DNA of 64,000 bases, taken from assembly GCA_963727955.1 (NCBI GenBank), contig CAVSII010000001.1, positions 558,001-622,000 of the forward strand. The letters run 5' to 3'. Positions 1 to 7,607 of this stretch are shown one piece after another (the stretch's first letter is position 1; every line of letters begins with the position of its first letter). The notes under the pieces were generated by a model that ran no database searches, was not told the DNA's origin, and saw only the letters and a list, made by a program, of their open reading frames with translations. This stretch comes from Bog-756 sp963727955. Lineage in GTDB: Bacteria; Actinomycetota; Acidimicrobiia; Acidimicrobiales; RAAP-2. The position numbers and the translations under genes are program-made.

Positions 1-487
1 TCACGATCATTCCTGGCCGGTAGCCCATGCGCCACCAGTTGCGGGCGCCCGACTCGTACTCCACCCACAGGTCCCGCCGCGTCCATACCGTGATGGTGGG
101 CTGGCCGGTGGTGCCCGTCGAGGTGCCCAGGCGCACGGCCTGGCGCGGGTCGGTGAACCGGTAACCGCCCCAGGGGGGGAGGGACGCTTCGGAATCACGC
201 AGGTCCTGCTTGACCGTCGAGGGAACGGCGGACAGATCGTCTACCGAGGCGATGTCTCCAGGGTCGGCCACCCCGGCGGCGACGAGCTTGTCCCGGAAGA
301 GTGGGACCGGTTCCCCGAGGATGCGGTCGACCATCCGACCCAGACGTTCGTTCTGCAATTGCCGGCGCTCGTCGGTGGACATGGCCTGTTTGGCCGGATC
401 CCACAGGGTCTGCCCGTCGGGGCGGGGGACCGGTCCGAGGCTCCCCGGTCCGAACGGCGGGGTGGAGATGACGACCTCTTCGCTCAT
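1..487 (-). CDS. PaaK-like phenylacetate-CoA ligase family protein (3' end cut by window)
   Basis: Amino-terminal 162 residues of an AMP-forming CoA ligase of the phenylacetate-CoA ligase (PaaK) type; the carboxyl-terminal part lies outside the window. Translation starts at ATG 487 and is open to the edge. The early part carries the PaaK-like stretch with LWDPAKQAMSTDERR near residue 28 and a P-loop-like adenylate motif GTSTGTTGQP near residue 130, which is the phosphate-binding A3 motif of the ANL superfamily. These enzymes activate aryl or alkyl carboxylic acids to CoA thioesters in the cytoplasm. It points away from the TetR gene on the same strand 52 bp upstream, so both may be read in one transcript. 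The substrate cannot be told from this fragment. Confidence 0.8.
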   Translation of the reverse strand, partial: MSEEVVISTPPFGPGSLGPVPRPDGQTLWDPAKQAMSTDERRQLQNERLGRMVDRILGEPVPLFRDKLVAAGVADPGDIASVDDLSAVPSTVKQDLRDSEASLPPWGGYRFTDPRQAVRLGTSTGTTGQPTITVWTRRDLWVEYESGARNWWRMGYRPGMIV

Positions 488-539
488 GCCGGTGATGGTA
501 GCGAGGCAGGAGCAGTCTCCGCCCTGTCGGGTGCAAGAC

Positions 540-1160
540 TCAGGTCGGAGGCATGCCTTCCAGGATGGCGGCCGCCTCGTCGGCCCGGACCCGAAAGGCC
601 GCGGTGGGCTCGGTCCCAGCCTCCAGCACGCCGGCCACGTGTTCGAAGAAGATGCCGACCAGCAGACTGACCATCATCCGGGCCATGGCCGGCATGCCCT
701 CCGGTGAAGTCAGTGGGGGCTGGTGCCCGTCGAGCCACTGCACGAGCGACTCCCGGGTGGCAGCGAACAGGTCACCCCCCACTGCGAAGGCGGTGTCGTC
801 GCCCCGCATGACCTCGCCCATCATCAAGCGGACGAAGTCCTCCACCTCGAGCATCGAGCAGAGGATGTCGTAGAGCAGGTCGCCCAGGCCGGACACCGGC
901 TCACGGGCCACGGAGGGAAGGGCGGCGGCGGCGACGCCATCGACGAACCCGCGTTCCTCGAGCACAGCCACCAGCAGGTCCTTCTTGGAGGGGAAGTAGT
1001 GATAGAGCGACGCCACGTTGAGACCGGCTGCCGCCGCCAGGTTGCGCATGCTGGTGCCGTCCACGCCCTGCTGGGACATGAGGGTGAGGGCGGTGCTCAA
1101 GATGTGCTGGCGTTGGGTCGATCCTGACGGACGTACGTTGGGTTCGCGGGGGGTGGCCAC
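540..1160 (-). CDS. TetR/AcrR family transcriptional regulator
   Basis: One-component repressor of about 206 residues, normal for the family. The N-terminal helix-turn-helix is clear near residues 15-60 (ILSTALTLMSQQGVDGTSMRNLAAAAGL, then VASLYHYFPSKKDLL); the rest is an alpha-helical ligand-binding domain with no recognisable ligand motif. I start it at GTG 1160 (V-A-T-P-R-E-P). The reading frame stays open to 1535, but that extension covers the promoter and the first third of the divergent P450 gene, so it is not credible. It is divergent from the cytochrome P450 at 1285 with 124 bp between them, the usual arrangement of a local TetR repressor and its target. A candidate operator lies at 1206-1217. 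The ligand is probably the P450 substrate or an acyl-CoA derived from it (inference). Confidence 0.9.
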   Translation of the reverse strand: MATPREPNVRPSGSTQRQHILSTALTLMSQQGVDGTSMRNLAAAAGLNVASLYHYFPSKKDLLVAVLEERGFVDGVAAAALPSVAREPVSGLGDLLYDILCSMLEVEDFVRLMMGEVMRGDDTAFAVGGDLFAATRESLVQWLDGHQPPLTSPEGMPAMARMMVSLLVGIFFEHVAGVLEAGTEPTAAFRVRADEAAAILEGMPPT

Positions 1161-1205
1161 TCCACCATTGTGGACCGTGACGAGGCTCGACAGCGGGATC
1201 GCGAT

Positions 1206-1217
1206 AAACGAACGTTT
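1206..1217. promoter_or_regulatory. Candidate TetR operator (inverted repeat)
   Basis: AAACG-AA-CGTTT: five-base arms around two bases, in the TetR-P450 divergent gap. It overlaps the -35 box of the forward promoter, so binding there would block transcription of the P450 gene. The assignment to the neighbouring TetR protein is inference from position. Confidence 0.5.
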
Positions 1218-1244
1218 GATATGCTGGTGGTGAACAGCTATAGA
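1216..1244 (+). promoter_or_regulatory. Sigma70-type promoter for the P450 operon
   Basis: TTGATA (1216-1221), 17-bp spacer, TATAGA (1239-1244). Spacing is ideal and both boxes are near consensus, unusual for this GC-rich DNA. A start site near 1251 would give a leader of about 34 nt with a GGGGAAGAG ribosome-binding site before ATG 1285. Confidence 0.6.
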
Positions 1245-1284
1245 CCCCGCTCCGGTAGGGCCAGGCAAAAGGGGAAGAGATCCG

Positions 1285-2541
1285 ATGTCGACGCATCTCG
1301 GGGAAGCCGCTGACCAGGTCGAGCCGCTCGAACGGTTCGACCCCTTCGAGCTCCAGGACACGGTGTCCGGATCCATCCGGGATCCGTATCCGCGGATGGC
1401 AGATATGCGCCGCCAGTCCCCTGTCCATGTCGGTCCGATCGACCTCGGGGATGGCGCCGACGAAGTGGACCCGTCCGTACCACCCCCGGTGACCGTGTTC
1501 GGATTCGACGAGACGGTCCAGGTCCTCCGGGACAACGAAACGTTCTCTTCGACGGTCTATGAGGGGATCATGGGCACCGTGATGGGTCGCACCATCCTCC
1601 AGATGGACGAGCCCGAACACCGCCTGCACCGGGCCCTGGTCTCGCCGACCTTCCGTTCCAAGGTGCTCGAGCAATGGGAGGGTGACCTCGTCCAGCGTGT
1701 GGTCAACGAGCTCATCGACCGTTTCGCCGGTGCGGGGAAGGCCGACCTGGTTCAGGAGCTCACCTTCAACTTCCCCGTGCAGGTCATCGCACAGATCCTC
1801 GGCCTGCCGCGCTCAGACTTCCCCATGTTCCAGCGCTGGGCCATCCATATCACCAGTGTCGCCTCCAACTGGGATCGCGGCGTTGCCGCCTCGGAGGCTC
1901 TGCGCGACTACTTCGCCGATGTTCTGGCCGAGCGGCGGCTTCATCCGGCCGACGACCTGATCAGCGAGTTGGCGGTGTGTGAGGTCGACGGTCGCCGACT
2001 GGGGGACGAGGAGATCTACTCGTTCCTCCGCTTGCTCCTGCCGGCCGGCGTGGAGACCACCTATCGCGCTTCGGGCAACGTCCTCTATGGCCTGTTGACC
2101 AATCCGGATCAATTGCACAAGGTCATGGCCGATCGTTCGCTCATCCCCGATGCGTTCGAAGAGTCGATCCGCTGGGAGCCTCCGGTCACCATCATCCTCC
2201 GCCGGGCCATGCGGGACACCGAGCTGGCCGGCGTTCCCATCTCCGAGGGAGCTGATGTCGCCCTGTTGCTGGGTGCGGCCAATCGCGACGAACGAAAGTA
2301 CGAGCACCCTGAGCTGTTCGATCTGTTCCGCGCCTCGCGCCAGAGTGTTGGCTTCGGATTCGGGGTCCACGTCTGCCTCGGCATGCACCTGGCCCGTATG
2401 GAGACGCGAGTAGCTCTCAACACCCTCTTCGACAGACTCCCCGACATCCATTTGGACCCAGAGGACGGCCAGGACCTGCACATCAAGGGCATGGCCTTCC
2501 GCTCGCCCATTGCTCTGCCGGTGGCCTTCACCCCCGTCTGA
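1285..2541 (+). CDS. Cytochrome P450
   Basis: Soluble bacterial class I P450 of 418 residues, which hydroxylates a hydrophobic substrate using electrons from a ferredoxin and reductase that are not in the window. The landmarks are present: I-helix oxygen-activation motif AGVETT (residues 254-259), K-helix ExxR (E293-R296) and the haem loop FGFGVHVCLGMHLAR with the axial cysteine at 364. The start at ATG 1285 has a strong GGGGAAGAG site. General resemblance is to actinobacterial P450s of the CYP125/142/124 group that act on sterol and branched lipid chains, but that assignment is not secure. The divergent TetR regulator and the downstream GMC oxidoreductase suggest an inducible oxidation step. 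No truncation is seen. Confidence 0.95.
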   Translation: MSTHLGEAADQVEPLERFDPFELQDTVSGSIRDPYPRMADMRRQSPVHVGPIDLGDGADEVDPSVPPPVTVFGFDETVQVLRDNETFSSTVYEGIMGTVMGRTILQMDEPEHRLHRALVSPTFRSKVLEQWEGDLVQRVVNELIDRFAGAGKADLVQELTFNFPVQVIAQILGLPRSDFPMFQRWAIHITSVASNWDRGVAASEALRDYFADVLAERRLHPADDLISELAVCEVDGRRLGDEEIYSFLRLLLPAGVETTYRASGNVLYGLLTNPDQLHKVMADRSLIPDAFEESIRWEPPVTIILRRAMRDTELAGVPISEGADVALLLGAANRDERKYEHPELFDLFRASRQSVGFGFGVHVCLGMHLARMETRVALNTLFDRLPDIHLDPEDGQDLHIKGMAFRSPIALPVAFTPV

Positions 2542-2591
2542 GACATTCGCCGTCCGCACCGGTGCCCGGTTTCAGGCTCCGGTGGCATTGT

Positions 2592-2597
2592 TAGGGT
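2592..2597 (+). promoter_or_regulatory. Candidate -10 box, leaderless start
   Basis: TAGGGT ends 6 nt before ATG 2604, and no ribosome-binding site precedes that ATG. Initiation about 7 nt downstream of a TANNNT box would place +1 on the start codon. The same spacing occurs before 44530, 53225 and 58974. Confidence 0.35.
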
Positions 2598-2603
2598 GAC
2601 CCG

Positions 2604-3167
2604 ATGCCCGTATGGTTGACCGACGACGAGTACCGGGTCCTGTCTGCGGCCTGTGATCGACTGATCCCCGCGTCAGGCCCGATTCCGGGTGCGGCCGGCG
2701 CCGGTGTGCCCGACTACATCGACGGTCTTCTGGGCGCCTTCTCGTTCGACCCACCGCGCATCTGGGCCGGTGGCCCCACGTCGGGACGCCACGGGGGTTC
2801 GGCCGATTTCGGAAGGTTCCAGCGCCTCTCCGCCCTCGACGAACTGGCGTGGCGTATGCGTATCGAGGGATCGCAGGGCCGCCCTGAGCGCGAGTTCAAC
2901 GGTCCGGTGGTGGGGCTGCAGCAGCGGTACCGGGAGGGCCTGGCCGCCCTGGGTCCCGACTTCACCGCCCTCAGTCAACCGGAGAAGGAGGATCGCCTCC
3001 GTGCCCTCCCCGACTTCGTGGAACTTCTCTACGGCCACACCTGTGAGGGGATGTACGGAGCCCCGGAGTACGGAGGGAACCGGAACCTGGCCGGGTGGCA
3101 GGCAATCGGATTTGCCGGTGACGTACAGCCGCGGGGATGGACCGATGCCGAGGTGGCGGATCCATGA
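2604..3167 (+). CDS. Gluconate 2-dehydrogenase subunit 3-like protein
   Basis: Small protein of 187 residues resembling the gluconate 2-dehydrogenase subunit 3 family (Gluconate_2-dh3), recognised by the N-terminal LTDDEYRVLSAACDRLIP segment and the C-terminal YGGNRNLAGWQAIGF block. Members pair with GMC flavoproteins and are thought to act as accessory or maturation subunits. That fits here: its TGA overlaps the ATG of the GMC gene (ATGA at 3164-3167), so the two are translationally coupled. Many family members carry a Tat signal (RRxFL); this one has none, so the pair is probably cytoplasmic. It has a possible leaderless promoter of its own 6 nt upstream, but could also be read through from the P450. 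Confidence 0.8.
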   Translation: MPVWLTDDEYRVLSAACDRLIPASGPIPGAAGAGVPDYIDGLLGAFSFDPPRIWAGGPTSGRHGGSADFGRFQRLSALDELAWRMRIEGSQGRPEREFNGPVVGLQQRYREGLAALGPDFTALSQPEKEDRLRALPDFVELLYGHTCEGMYGAPEYGGNRNLAGWQAIGFAGDVQPRGWTDAEVADP

Positions 3168-4804
3168 CCGTTGACGCTGTCATCATCGGGTCGGGCCCGG
3201 GAGGAGCCACGGTAGCCGACGTCCTCACCGCCGCCGGCTTGACGGTGACCATCGTGGAGAAGGGGCGAAACCACCTCCTCGATCCCGATGATCCGACCCG
3301 TCCGGCTTTCGACTACTCCAATGACGAGATCAAGTTCCTCAACCGGCACTTCCTCGGTCCGGACCCGTTGATCGAGCCGCGCACCTTCCGTAGCCATCCG
3401 TCCGACGGCGACCGGACCCATATCGGCGAGTTCAACTCGGTGCCCACCACGGTCGGCGGCGGCGGGGTCCACGCCGACGGAAAAGTGCCCCGGTTCCGTC
3501 CCGACGACTTCCGGGTCCTCTCGGTCTTCGGGCCCCAACCCGACGCCGACGTGGCCGACTGGCCCCTCGATTATGACGAGCTCGAGCCTTCGTACGCCGA
3601 GGTTGAGCGGTTGATCGGCGTGGCGGGAACCGAAGGGGCCAATCCCTTCGCCGCCCCGCGGTCGGGTCCCTTTCCCATGCCGTCGGGTGCTCCCATGTTC
3701 GGTGCCACCCTGTCCAGCGCGGCCGCCACCCGGCTCGGCTACCACCCCTACCCGGCGCCCACCGCAGCCAACAGCGTGCCCTACGACGGCCGGCCGGCCT
3801 GCAACAACTGCGGGTTCTGCGCCTACTTCGGGTGCCCCATCCACGCCAAGGGTGATCCGGTGGCCATGCTCCTCCGGGCCGTGGCCAGCGGTCGGGCCGA
3901 GCTGTTGGCCGAGACGTTCGTCTCCCGCATCCGTACCGAAGGGCGGCGGGCCACCGGCGTCGATGTCATCGGTCCCGACGGGGCTACCCGCTTCGTGGAG
4001 GCACGGCAGGTGGTGGTGGCGGCCGGCGCCATCGAGACCCCTCGTCTGCTCCTGCTGTCTGGCTTCGACCATCCCCTCATCGGGCGGTACCTGATGACCC
4101 ACTTCCAGACCATCGCCGCCGGCTCACTGCCTTTTGCCACCCATGCCGATCGGGGACGGTCGGTGACCCACGTCCACGACGACATGATCGTCGGCGACCA
4201 GGCCAGTCGTGAGGCCGCCGCCGCCGCCGGTCTGCCCTGGTTGCGTGGGGGTTTGGTCGAGCACAGCGGGTCCGGACTTCCCATCATGGAGGCCAAGCAC
4301 ATGCCCTGGGGCGAGAGGCATCGCCCGCTGATGGAGCGCTCGCCCATCCGGGCCCGGCTGTGGGCTTTCATCATGCAGGGTGAGGATCTACCCTATGCCG
4401 GCAACCGGGTCGACCTCGACCCGACCGTTCGTGATGCACGCGGCTTTCCGGTGGCCCGTGTCACCTACCGTCCGGGGCGTCACGAACGGGTCGCCTCAGA
4501 TCATTACGGGCCCCGACTGGCGGAAATCCTGAAGGAGATGGGAGCCGAGTGGACATCGGTGTCGACCTCGCCGGGCACCGGAAACGCCTCGTCACCCTCG
4601 ACCATCCCCGAGAGCAGACACAACATGGGAACGGCCCGCATGGGCACCGATCCGGCCACCTCGGTGGTCGATGCTGATGGCCGGCTGCACGGGTTGGACA
4701 ACGTGGTGGTGGCGGACTCCTCGGTCTTCGTCACCTCGGCCGGCTACGGTCCGACCCTCACTCTGGCTGCGCTGGCCGCCCGGGCCGCCCACCGTATGGT
4801 CTGA
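3164..4804 (+). CDS. GMC-family FAD-dependent oxidoreductase
   Basis: FAD-dependent dehydrogenase or oxidase of 546 residues in the glucose-methanol-choline family. The FAD Rossmann motif GSGPGG is at residues 9-14; the C-terminal block HNMGTARMG, followed by VVDADGRLHGLDNVVVADSS and the closing GYGPTLTLAALAARAA helix, is typical of the family and contains the catalytic histidine region. A cysteine-rich stretch CNNCGFCAYFGCP lies near residue 220, as in the GMC group that works with Gluconate_2-dh3 partners. I start at ATG 3164, which overlaps the upstream stop; the frame is open 9 codons further but that would need a larger overlap. Likely oxidises a sugar, polyol or sterol-type alcohol. Natural partner: the upstream subunit 3 protein. 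Substrate unknown. Confidence 0.92.
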   Translation: MTVDAVIIGSGPGGATVADVLTAAGLTVTIVEKGRNHLLDPDDPTRPAFDYSNDEIKFLNRHFLGPDPLIEPRTFRSHPSDGDRTHIGEFNSVPTTVGGGGVHADGKVPRFRPDDFRVLSVFGPQPDADVADWPLDYDELEPSYAEVERLIGVAGTEGANPFAAPRSGPFPMPSGAPMFGATLSSAAATRLGYHPYPAPTAANSVPYDGRPACNNCGFCAYFGCPIHAKGDPVAMLLRAVASGRAELLAETFVSRIRTEGRRATGVDVIGPDGATRFVEARQVVVAAGAIETPRLLLLSGFDHPLIGRYLMTHFQTIAAGSLPFATHADRGRSVTHVHDDMIVGDQASREAAAAAGLPWLRGGLVEHSGSGLPIMEAKHMPWGERHRPLMERSPIRARLWAFIMQGEDLPYAGNRVDLDPTVRDARGFPVARVTYRPGRHERVASDHYGPRLAEILKEMGAEWTSVSTSPGTGNASSPSTIPESRHNMGTARMGTDPATSVVDADGRLHGLDNVVVADSSVFVTSAGYGPTLTLAALAARAAHRMV

Positions 4805-4835
4805 CCAGGCGGCACCGGCTCCGTGCGACGCCATC

Positions 4836-4879
4836 GGCGCGGTTCAGTCCGCGCCGTTCAGTCCGGCGCGGTTCAGTCC
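4836..4879. repeat. Three-copy 14/15-bp tandem repeat over a stop codon
   Basis: Units at 4836-4850, 4851-4864 and 4865-4879 (GGCGCGGTTCAGTCC, with one base missing and one changed in the middle unit). The unit at 4865 contains the TGA stop of the minus-strand thiolase-like gene; the other copies lie just beyond its end. One of several such repeats at gene ends in this window. Confidence 0.85.
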
Positions 4880-6093
4880 ACGCCCCTGGTGAGGAGGAGG
4901 GTGCCGGCGATCGGCCCACCGCCGTTGCTGACCGCAGCTACTTCCGGGAAACGGTCGCCGCCTCGCAGAACCTGACGGTCACCGCCCTCGCCCCGTAACT
5001 GGACGCAGGCCTCGTGGATGAGTCCGAAGCCGTGGAGCCGGCCGCCGGACAGCTGGCCGCCTGCGGTGTTGAGAGGAAGGACGCCGGCCCGTCCGATGGC
5101 GGACCCGTCGGCCACAAAAGGCCCGCTCTCACCGCGTCCGCAGAAACCCAGGGCTTCCAGCCACACCATGGCGAGGATGGAGAAGCCGTCATAGAGCTGG
5201 GCCATGTCGACGTCGCCGGGATGCAGATCGGTCCTCTCCCACATCGAGGCGGCCGCATCAAGCGCGGCCATCGAGGTCGGATCGGCGTACTGGTCCCAAC
5301 TGGCGCGACCCCGGAGGGCGGTACCCACGGCGTTCACCTGGCAGACGGTCCGGGGAGCATCGGGGGCGTAGTCGCGGTGGGAGACCACCAGGGCGGTCGA
5401 TCCGTCGCACGGTGCATCGCAGTCGAACAGGCACAGGGGGGTCGAGATCATCCGGGCGTCGAGGTAACCGGCCAGGTCGAGGGGATCGCGATAGATGGCT
5501 TTGGGATTGAGGCCGGCGTTGCGCCGGCCGTTGAGGGCGATCTGGGCCAATTGTTCCCGGGTCAGTGAGAACTCGTGCATGCGCCGCTGGGCCACCAGAG
5601 CGATCCAGTTGACCGCCGACACGGCCCCGTAGGGGAGAGACCACTGGAGGAAACCCGAAAATCGCGGCACACCGCCGCTGCCACCACCGCCACCCCCGAT
5701 TCCTTGACGGCCGCCACTGCCCTGGGCGGTGGCCTCCGAAACGGTCCGGTACACGAGCACGTGGCGGGCCAGTCCGGCCCCCACAGCCAGGCAGGCGGCG
5801 ATGACGGCTCGCATCTGGCCCGGTCCTTCGCCGCCCCCGTCGTGCCAGTCGAGCTCGAGACGCAGAGCGTCCTGTACCTCCGGACTGCTCGGCCCGGCGA
5901 ACCCGGGTGTACCGGCACCCATGCCGGGATAGGTGGCCAGCCCGTCGATGTCGTCGCGGGTCAGCCCGGCATCGTGAATGGCGGCCAGGCACGCCTCCAC
6001 CGTTATGTCGATGTCGGACCGTCCGAGTGGCCGGCCGACCGCCGACTGTCCGATCCCCGAGATGACGGCCTGGCGTTCGAGAGGTTCGCTCAT
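4873..6093 (-). CDS. Thiolase-fold lipid-transfer protein (Ltp2-like)
   Basis: Protein of 406 residues with the N-terminal AVISGIGQS and IHDAGLTRDDIDGLATYPG features of the thiolase-like lipid-transfer protein group. In steroid degraders such proteins (Ltp2) are retro-aldolases that need a DUF35 partner to cleave side-chain acyl-CoA. A DUF35 protein is encoded immediately upstream (3-nt gap at 6094-6095), which supports that role here by context. A glycine-rich stretch GGGGGGSGG occurs near residue 135. The canonical thiolase cysteine is not obvious, as expected for this subgroup. It is the last gene of a minus-strand operon that starts with the hydroxyacid dehydrogenase, and its stop codon lies in a tandem repeat. 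Acetyl-CoA acetyltransferase annotation by homology would probably be misleading. Confidence 0.85.
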   Translation of the reverse strand: MSEPLERQAVISGIGQSAVGRPLGRSDIDITVEACLAAIHDAGLTRDDIDGLATYPGMGAGTPGFAGPSSPEVQDALRLELDWHDGGGEGPGQMRAVIAACLAVGAGLARHVLVYRTVSEATAQGSGGRQGIGGGGGGSGGVPRFSGFLQWSLPYGAVSAVNWIALVAQRRMHEFSLTREQLAQIALNGRRNAGLNPKAIYRDPLDLAGYLDARMISTPLCLFDCDAPCDGSTALVVSHRDYAPDAPRTVCQVNAVGTALRGRASWDQYADPTSMAALDAAASMWERTDLHPGDVDMAQLYDGFSILAMVWLEALGFCGRGESGPFVADGSAIGRAGVLPLNTAGGQLSGGRLHGFGLIHEACVQLRGEGGDRQVLRGGDRFPEVAAVSNGGGPIAGTLLLTRGVD

Positions 6094-6095
6094 CC

Positions 6096-6551
6096 TCAGC
6101 CCTCCCGGTCGGGGGCCGGCGTCACTGACGGCCGGAAGAGTGGGAGGTAGACGTCATCGTTGTGCTCGAATACGACTTCGAGAGCCATCCCCGCGTGCAC
6201 CTGGTCGAGTTCCACGTCGACCAGGTTGGTGGTCAGTCGCACGCTTTCCTGCTCATCGATGGCCACCAGACCTATCAGGTAAGGATCGCTTCCTGGTATC
6301 CACTGCTGGATGTTGCATGTGTAGGCGACCAGCGTGGCCTTGCCGCTCACCGGCTCCGGAGACAGATTCCGCGACAGACAGGTTGGGCACACCGGTGACG
6401 GCGGGTGGACATAGGTGGCGCAGCTCTGGCAGCGCAAGAATCGGAGTCGCCCGTCGGCCCCGCTCGTCCAGAAGAATTGGTTGTCCTGATCGATGCGGGG
6501 CAGGAGCCGGAAAGCCGGGCCTCGGGCGAGAACCGGGTCAGCCTCGACCAT
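6096..6551 (-). CDS. DUF35 Zn-ribbon/OB-fold protein
   Basis: Protein of 151 residues with the two-part DUF35 layout: a rubredoxin-like zinc ribbon with C-x2-C spaced from C-x2-C (CQSCATY...VCPTC, residues 46-64), followed by an OB-fold part. DUF35 proteins bind thiolase-fold partners and admit the acyl-CoA; the best-known cases are the ChsH2 DUF35 domain with Ltp2 and the archaeal HMG-CoA synthase complex. The neighbouring Ltp2-like gene is the obvious partner. The first 14 bp of this gene (6538-6551) overlap the end of the hydroxyacid dehydrogenase gene in another frame, so translational coupling is likely. I chose ATG 6551; no nearer in-frame start keeps the full ribbon. Confidence 0.88.
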   Translation of the reverse strand: MVEADPVLARGPAFRLLPRIDQDNQFFWTSGADGRLRFLRCQSCATYVHPPSPVCPTCLSRNLSPEPVSGKATLVAYTCNIQQWIPGSDPYLIGLVAIDEQESVRLTTNLVDVELDQVHAGMALEVVFEHNDDVYLPLFRPSVTPAPDREG

Positions 6552-7527
6552 CGAGGACCTCGGGATTGGCGATGTGGAGAGGTCGGGCGCCGGCCATCAG
6601 CCGGCACAGGTCCTCGGCGATGGTGGCCGTGTGATTCGATTCGGTGTCGAAGGTGGCACCCCCTATGTGCGGCGTCAGCACCACCGACCCGAATTCTGTG
6701 AGGGGATGATCGACGGCCAGCGATTCACCTTCGAAGTGGTCGAGTCCCGCTGCTCCAACTTTGCCTGACCGCAACGCAGCCACCAGGGCGTCGGTGTCGT
6801 GCAGTTGGGCCCTGGCCGTGTTGATGAACACGACCCCGTCCCGCATGGCATCGAACTCCCTGGCACCGATCATGCCGGTCGTCTCGGGCGTCACCGGGGC
6901 GTGCAGAGAGATCACGTCGGAGCGCGCCAGGAGCTCGTCCAGGCTGACCGTCGGCTCCTTGGCGTAGGGGTCGTAGGCGATGACTTCGAGCCCGAGCCCC
7001 CGGAGGCGCCAGCGCAGGGCCCGCCCGACGGCGCCCAGGCCGACCAGGCCCGCCGTGCGTCCGGCCAGTTCCCAGGAGCGGAAGCGTTGGTAGGGAATCG
7101 TGCCGTTCTTGTAGATCTCGCCCCGGCGGACGTCGGCATCAGCGCCGACCACACCTCGTGTGGCCGAGAAGAGCAGGGCCACGGCTAGCTCGGCCACGGC
7201 GTTGGCATTACGGGCGGGAGCATGAAGCACCGGAATACCGGCTGCGGTGGCTGCAGGGACGTCAACATTGTTCGGATCACCACGGCAGCTGCACACGGCC
7301 ACCAGGGGCTGCTCGAAGAGGGCGCCTGCACAGCGATCGCTCTCGACGACCACGATGCGGGCACCTTCGGCCGCTACCCGCTCGGCCAGCTGGTCGGCGT
7401 TGTAAATCCGCAGCGAAGGCTGATCGAGCCACGAGTCGAGGGTCAGATCGGCCAGCTCCTCGAGGAGGGTGAGCCCGGGGCCCCTCACGGCCGCGGTCAC
7501 CAGAGCTCTAGGTCGTTGTTCGGGCAT
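6538..7527 (-). CDS. D-isomer specific 2-hydroxyacid dehydrogenase
   Basis: NAD-dependent dehydrogenase of 329 residues in the phosphoglycerate dehydrogenase/formate dehydrogenase-like family. The nucleotide-binding motif GLGAVGRALRWRLRGLGLEV is followed by the acidic residue YDP; the catalytic arginine lies in NTARAQL, and the acid/histidine pair lies in DHFEGE and TPHIGGAT. Length lacks the C-terminal regulatory domains of long SerA enzymes, so it is a short catabolic-type enzyme acting on a 2-keto or 2-hydroxy acid. It heads the minus-strand operon with the DUF35 and Ltp2-like genes and is divergent from an FGGY kinase across a gap with a strong hairpin. Whether it serves lipid or sugar-acid metabolism is not clear. 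Confidence 0.9.
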   Translation of the reverse strand: MPEQRPRALVTAAVRGPGLTLLEELADLTLDSWLDQPSLRIYNADQLAERVAAEGARIVVVESDRCAGALFEQPLVAVCSCRGDPNNVDVPAATAAGIPVLHAPARNANAVAELAVALLFSATRGVVGADADVRRGEIYKNGTIPYQRFRSWELAGRTAGLVGLGAVGRALRWRLRGLGLEVIAYDPYAKEPTVSLDELLARSDVISLHAPVTPETTGMIGAREFDAMRDGVVFINTARAQLHDTDALVAALRSGKVGAAGLDHFEGESLAVDHPLTEFGSVVLTPHIGGATFDTESNHTATIAEDLCRLMAGARPLHIANPEVLDGRG

Positions 7528-7556
7528 CCAGCTACCAACTCCTCATTCGTGGTTCT

Positions 7557-7576
7557 CCGGCGTCCCCCGACGCCGG
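7557..7576. promoter_or_regulatory. 8-bp perfect inverted repeat in divergent gap
   Basis: CCGGCGTC (7557-7564), loop CCCC, GACGCCGG (7569-7576), midway between the hydroxyacid dehydrogenase start (7527) and the FGGY kinase start (7608). It could be an operator for divergent control or a hairpin in either 5' leader. No regulator gene is adjacent. Confidence 0.5.
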
Positions 7577-7607
7577 GCACCGGCCAGGGGACCGGTTCTC
7601 GTCCATA

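Noticed and set aside
1161..1535. 125-codon N-terminal extension of the TetR protein
   Set aside because: It would cover the P450 promoter and start of the P450 gene, and TetR helix-turn-helix domains are normally N-terminal.
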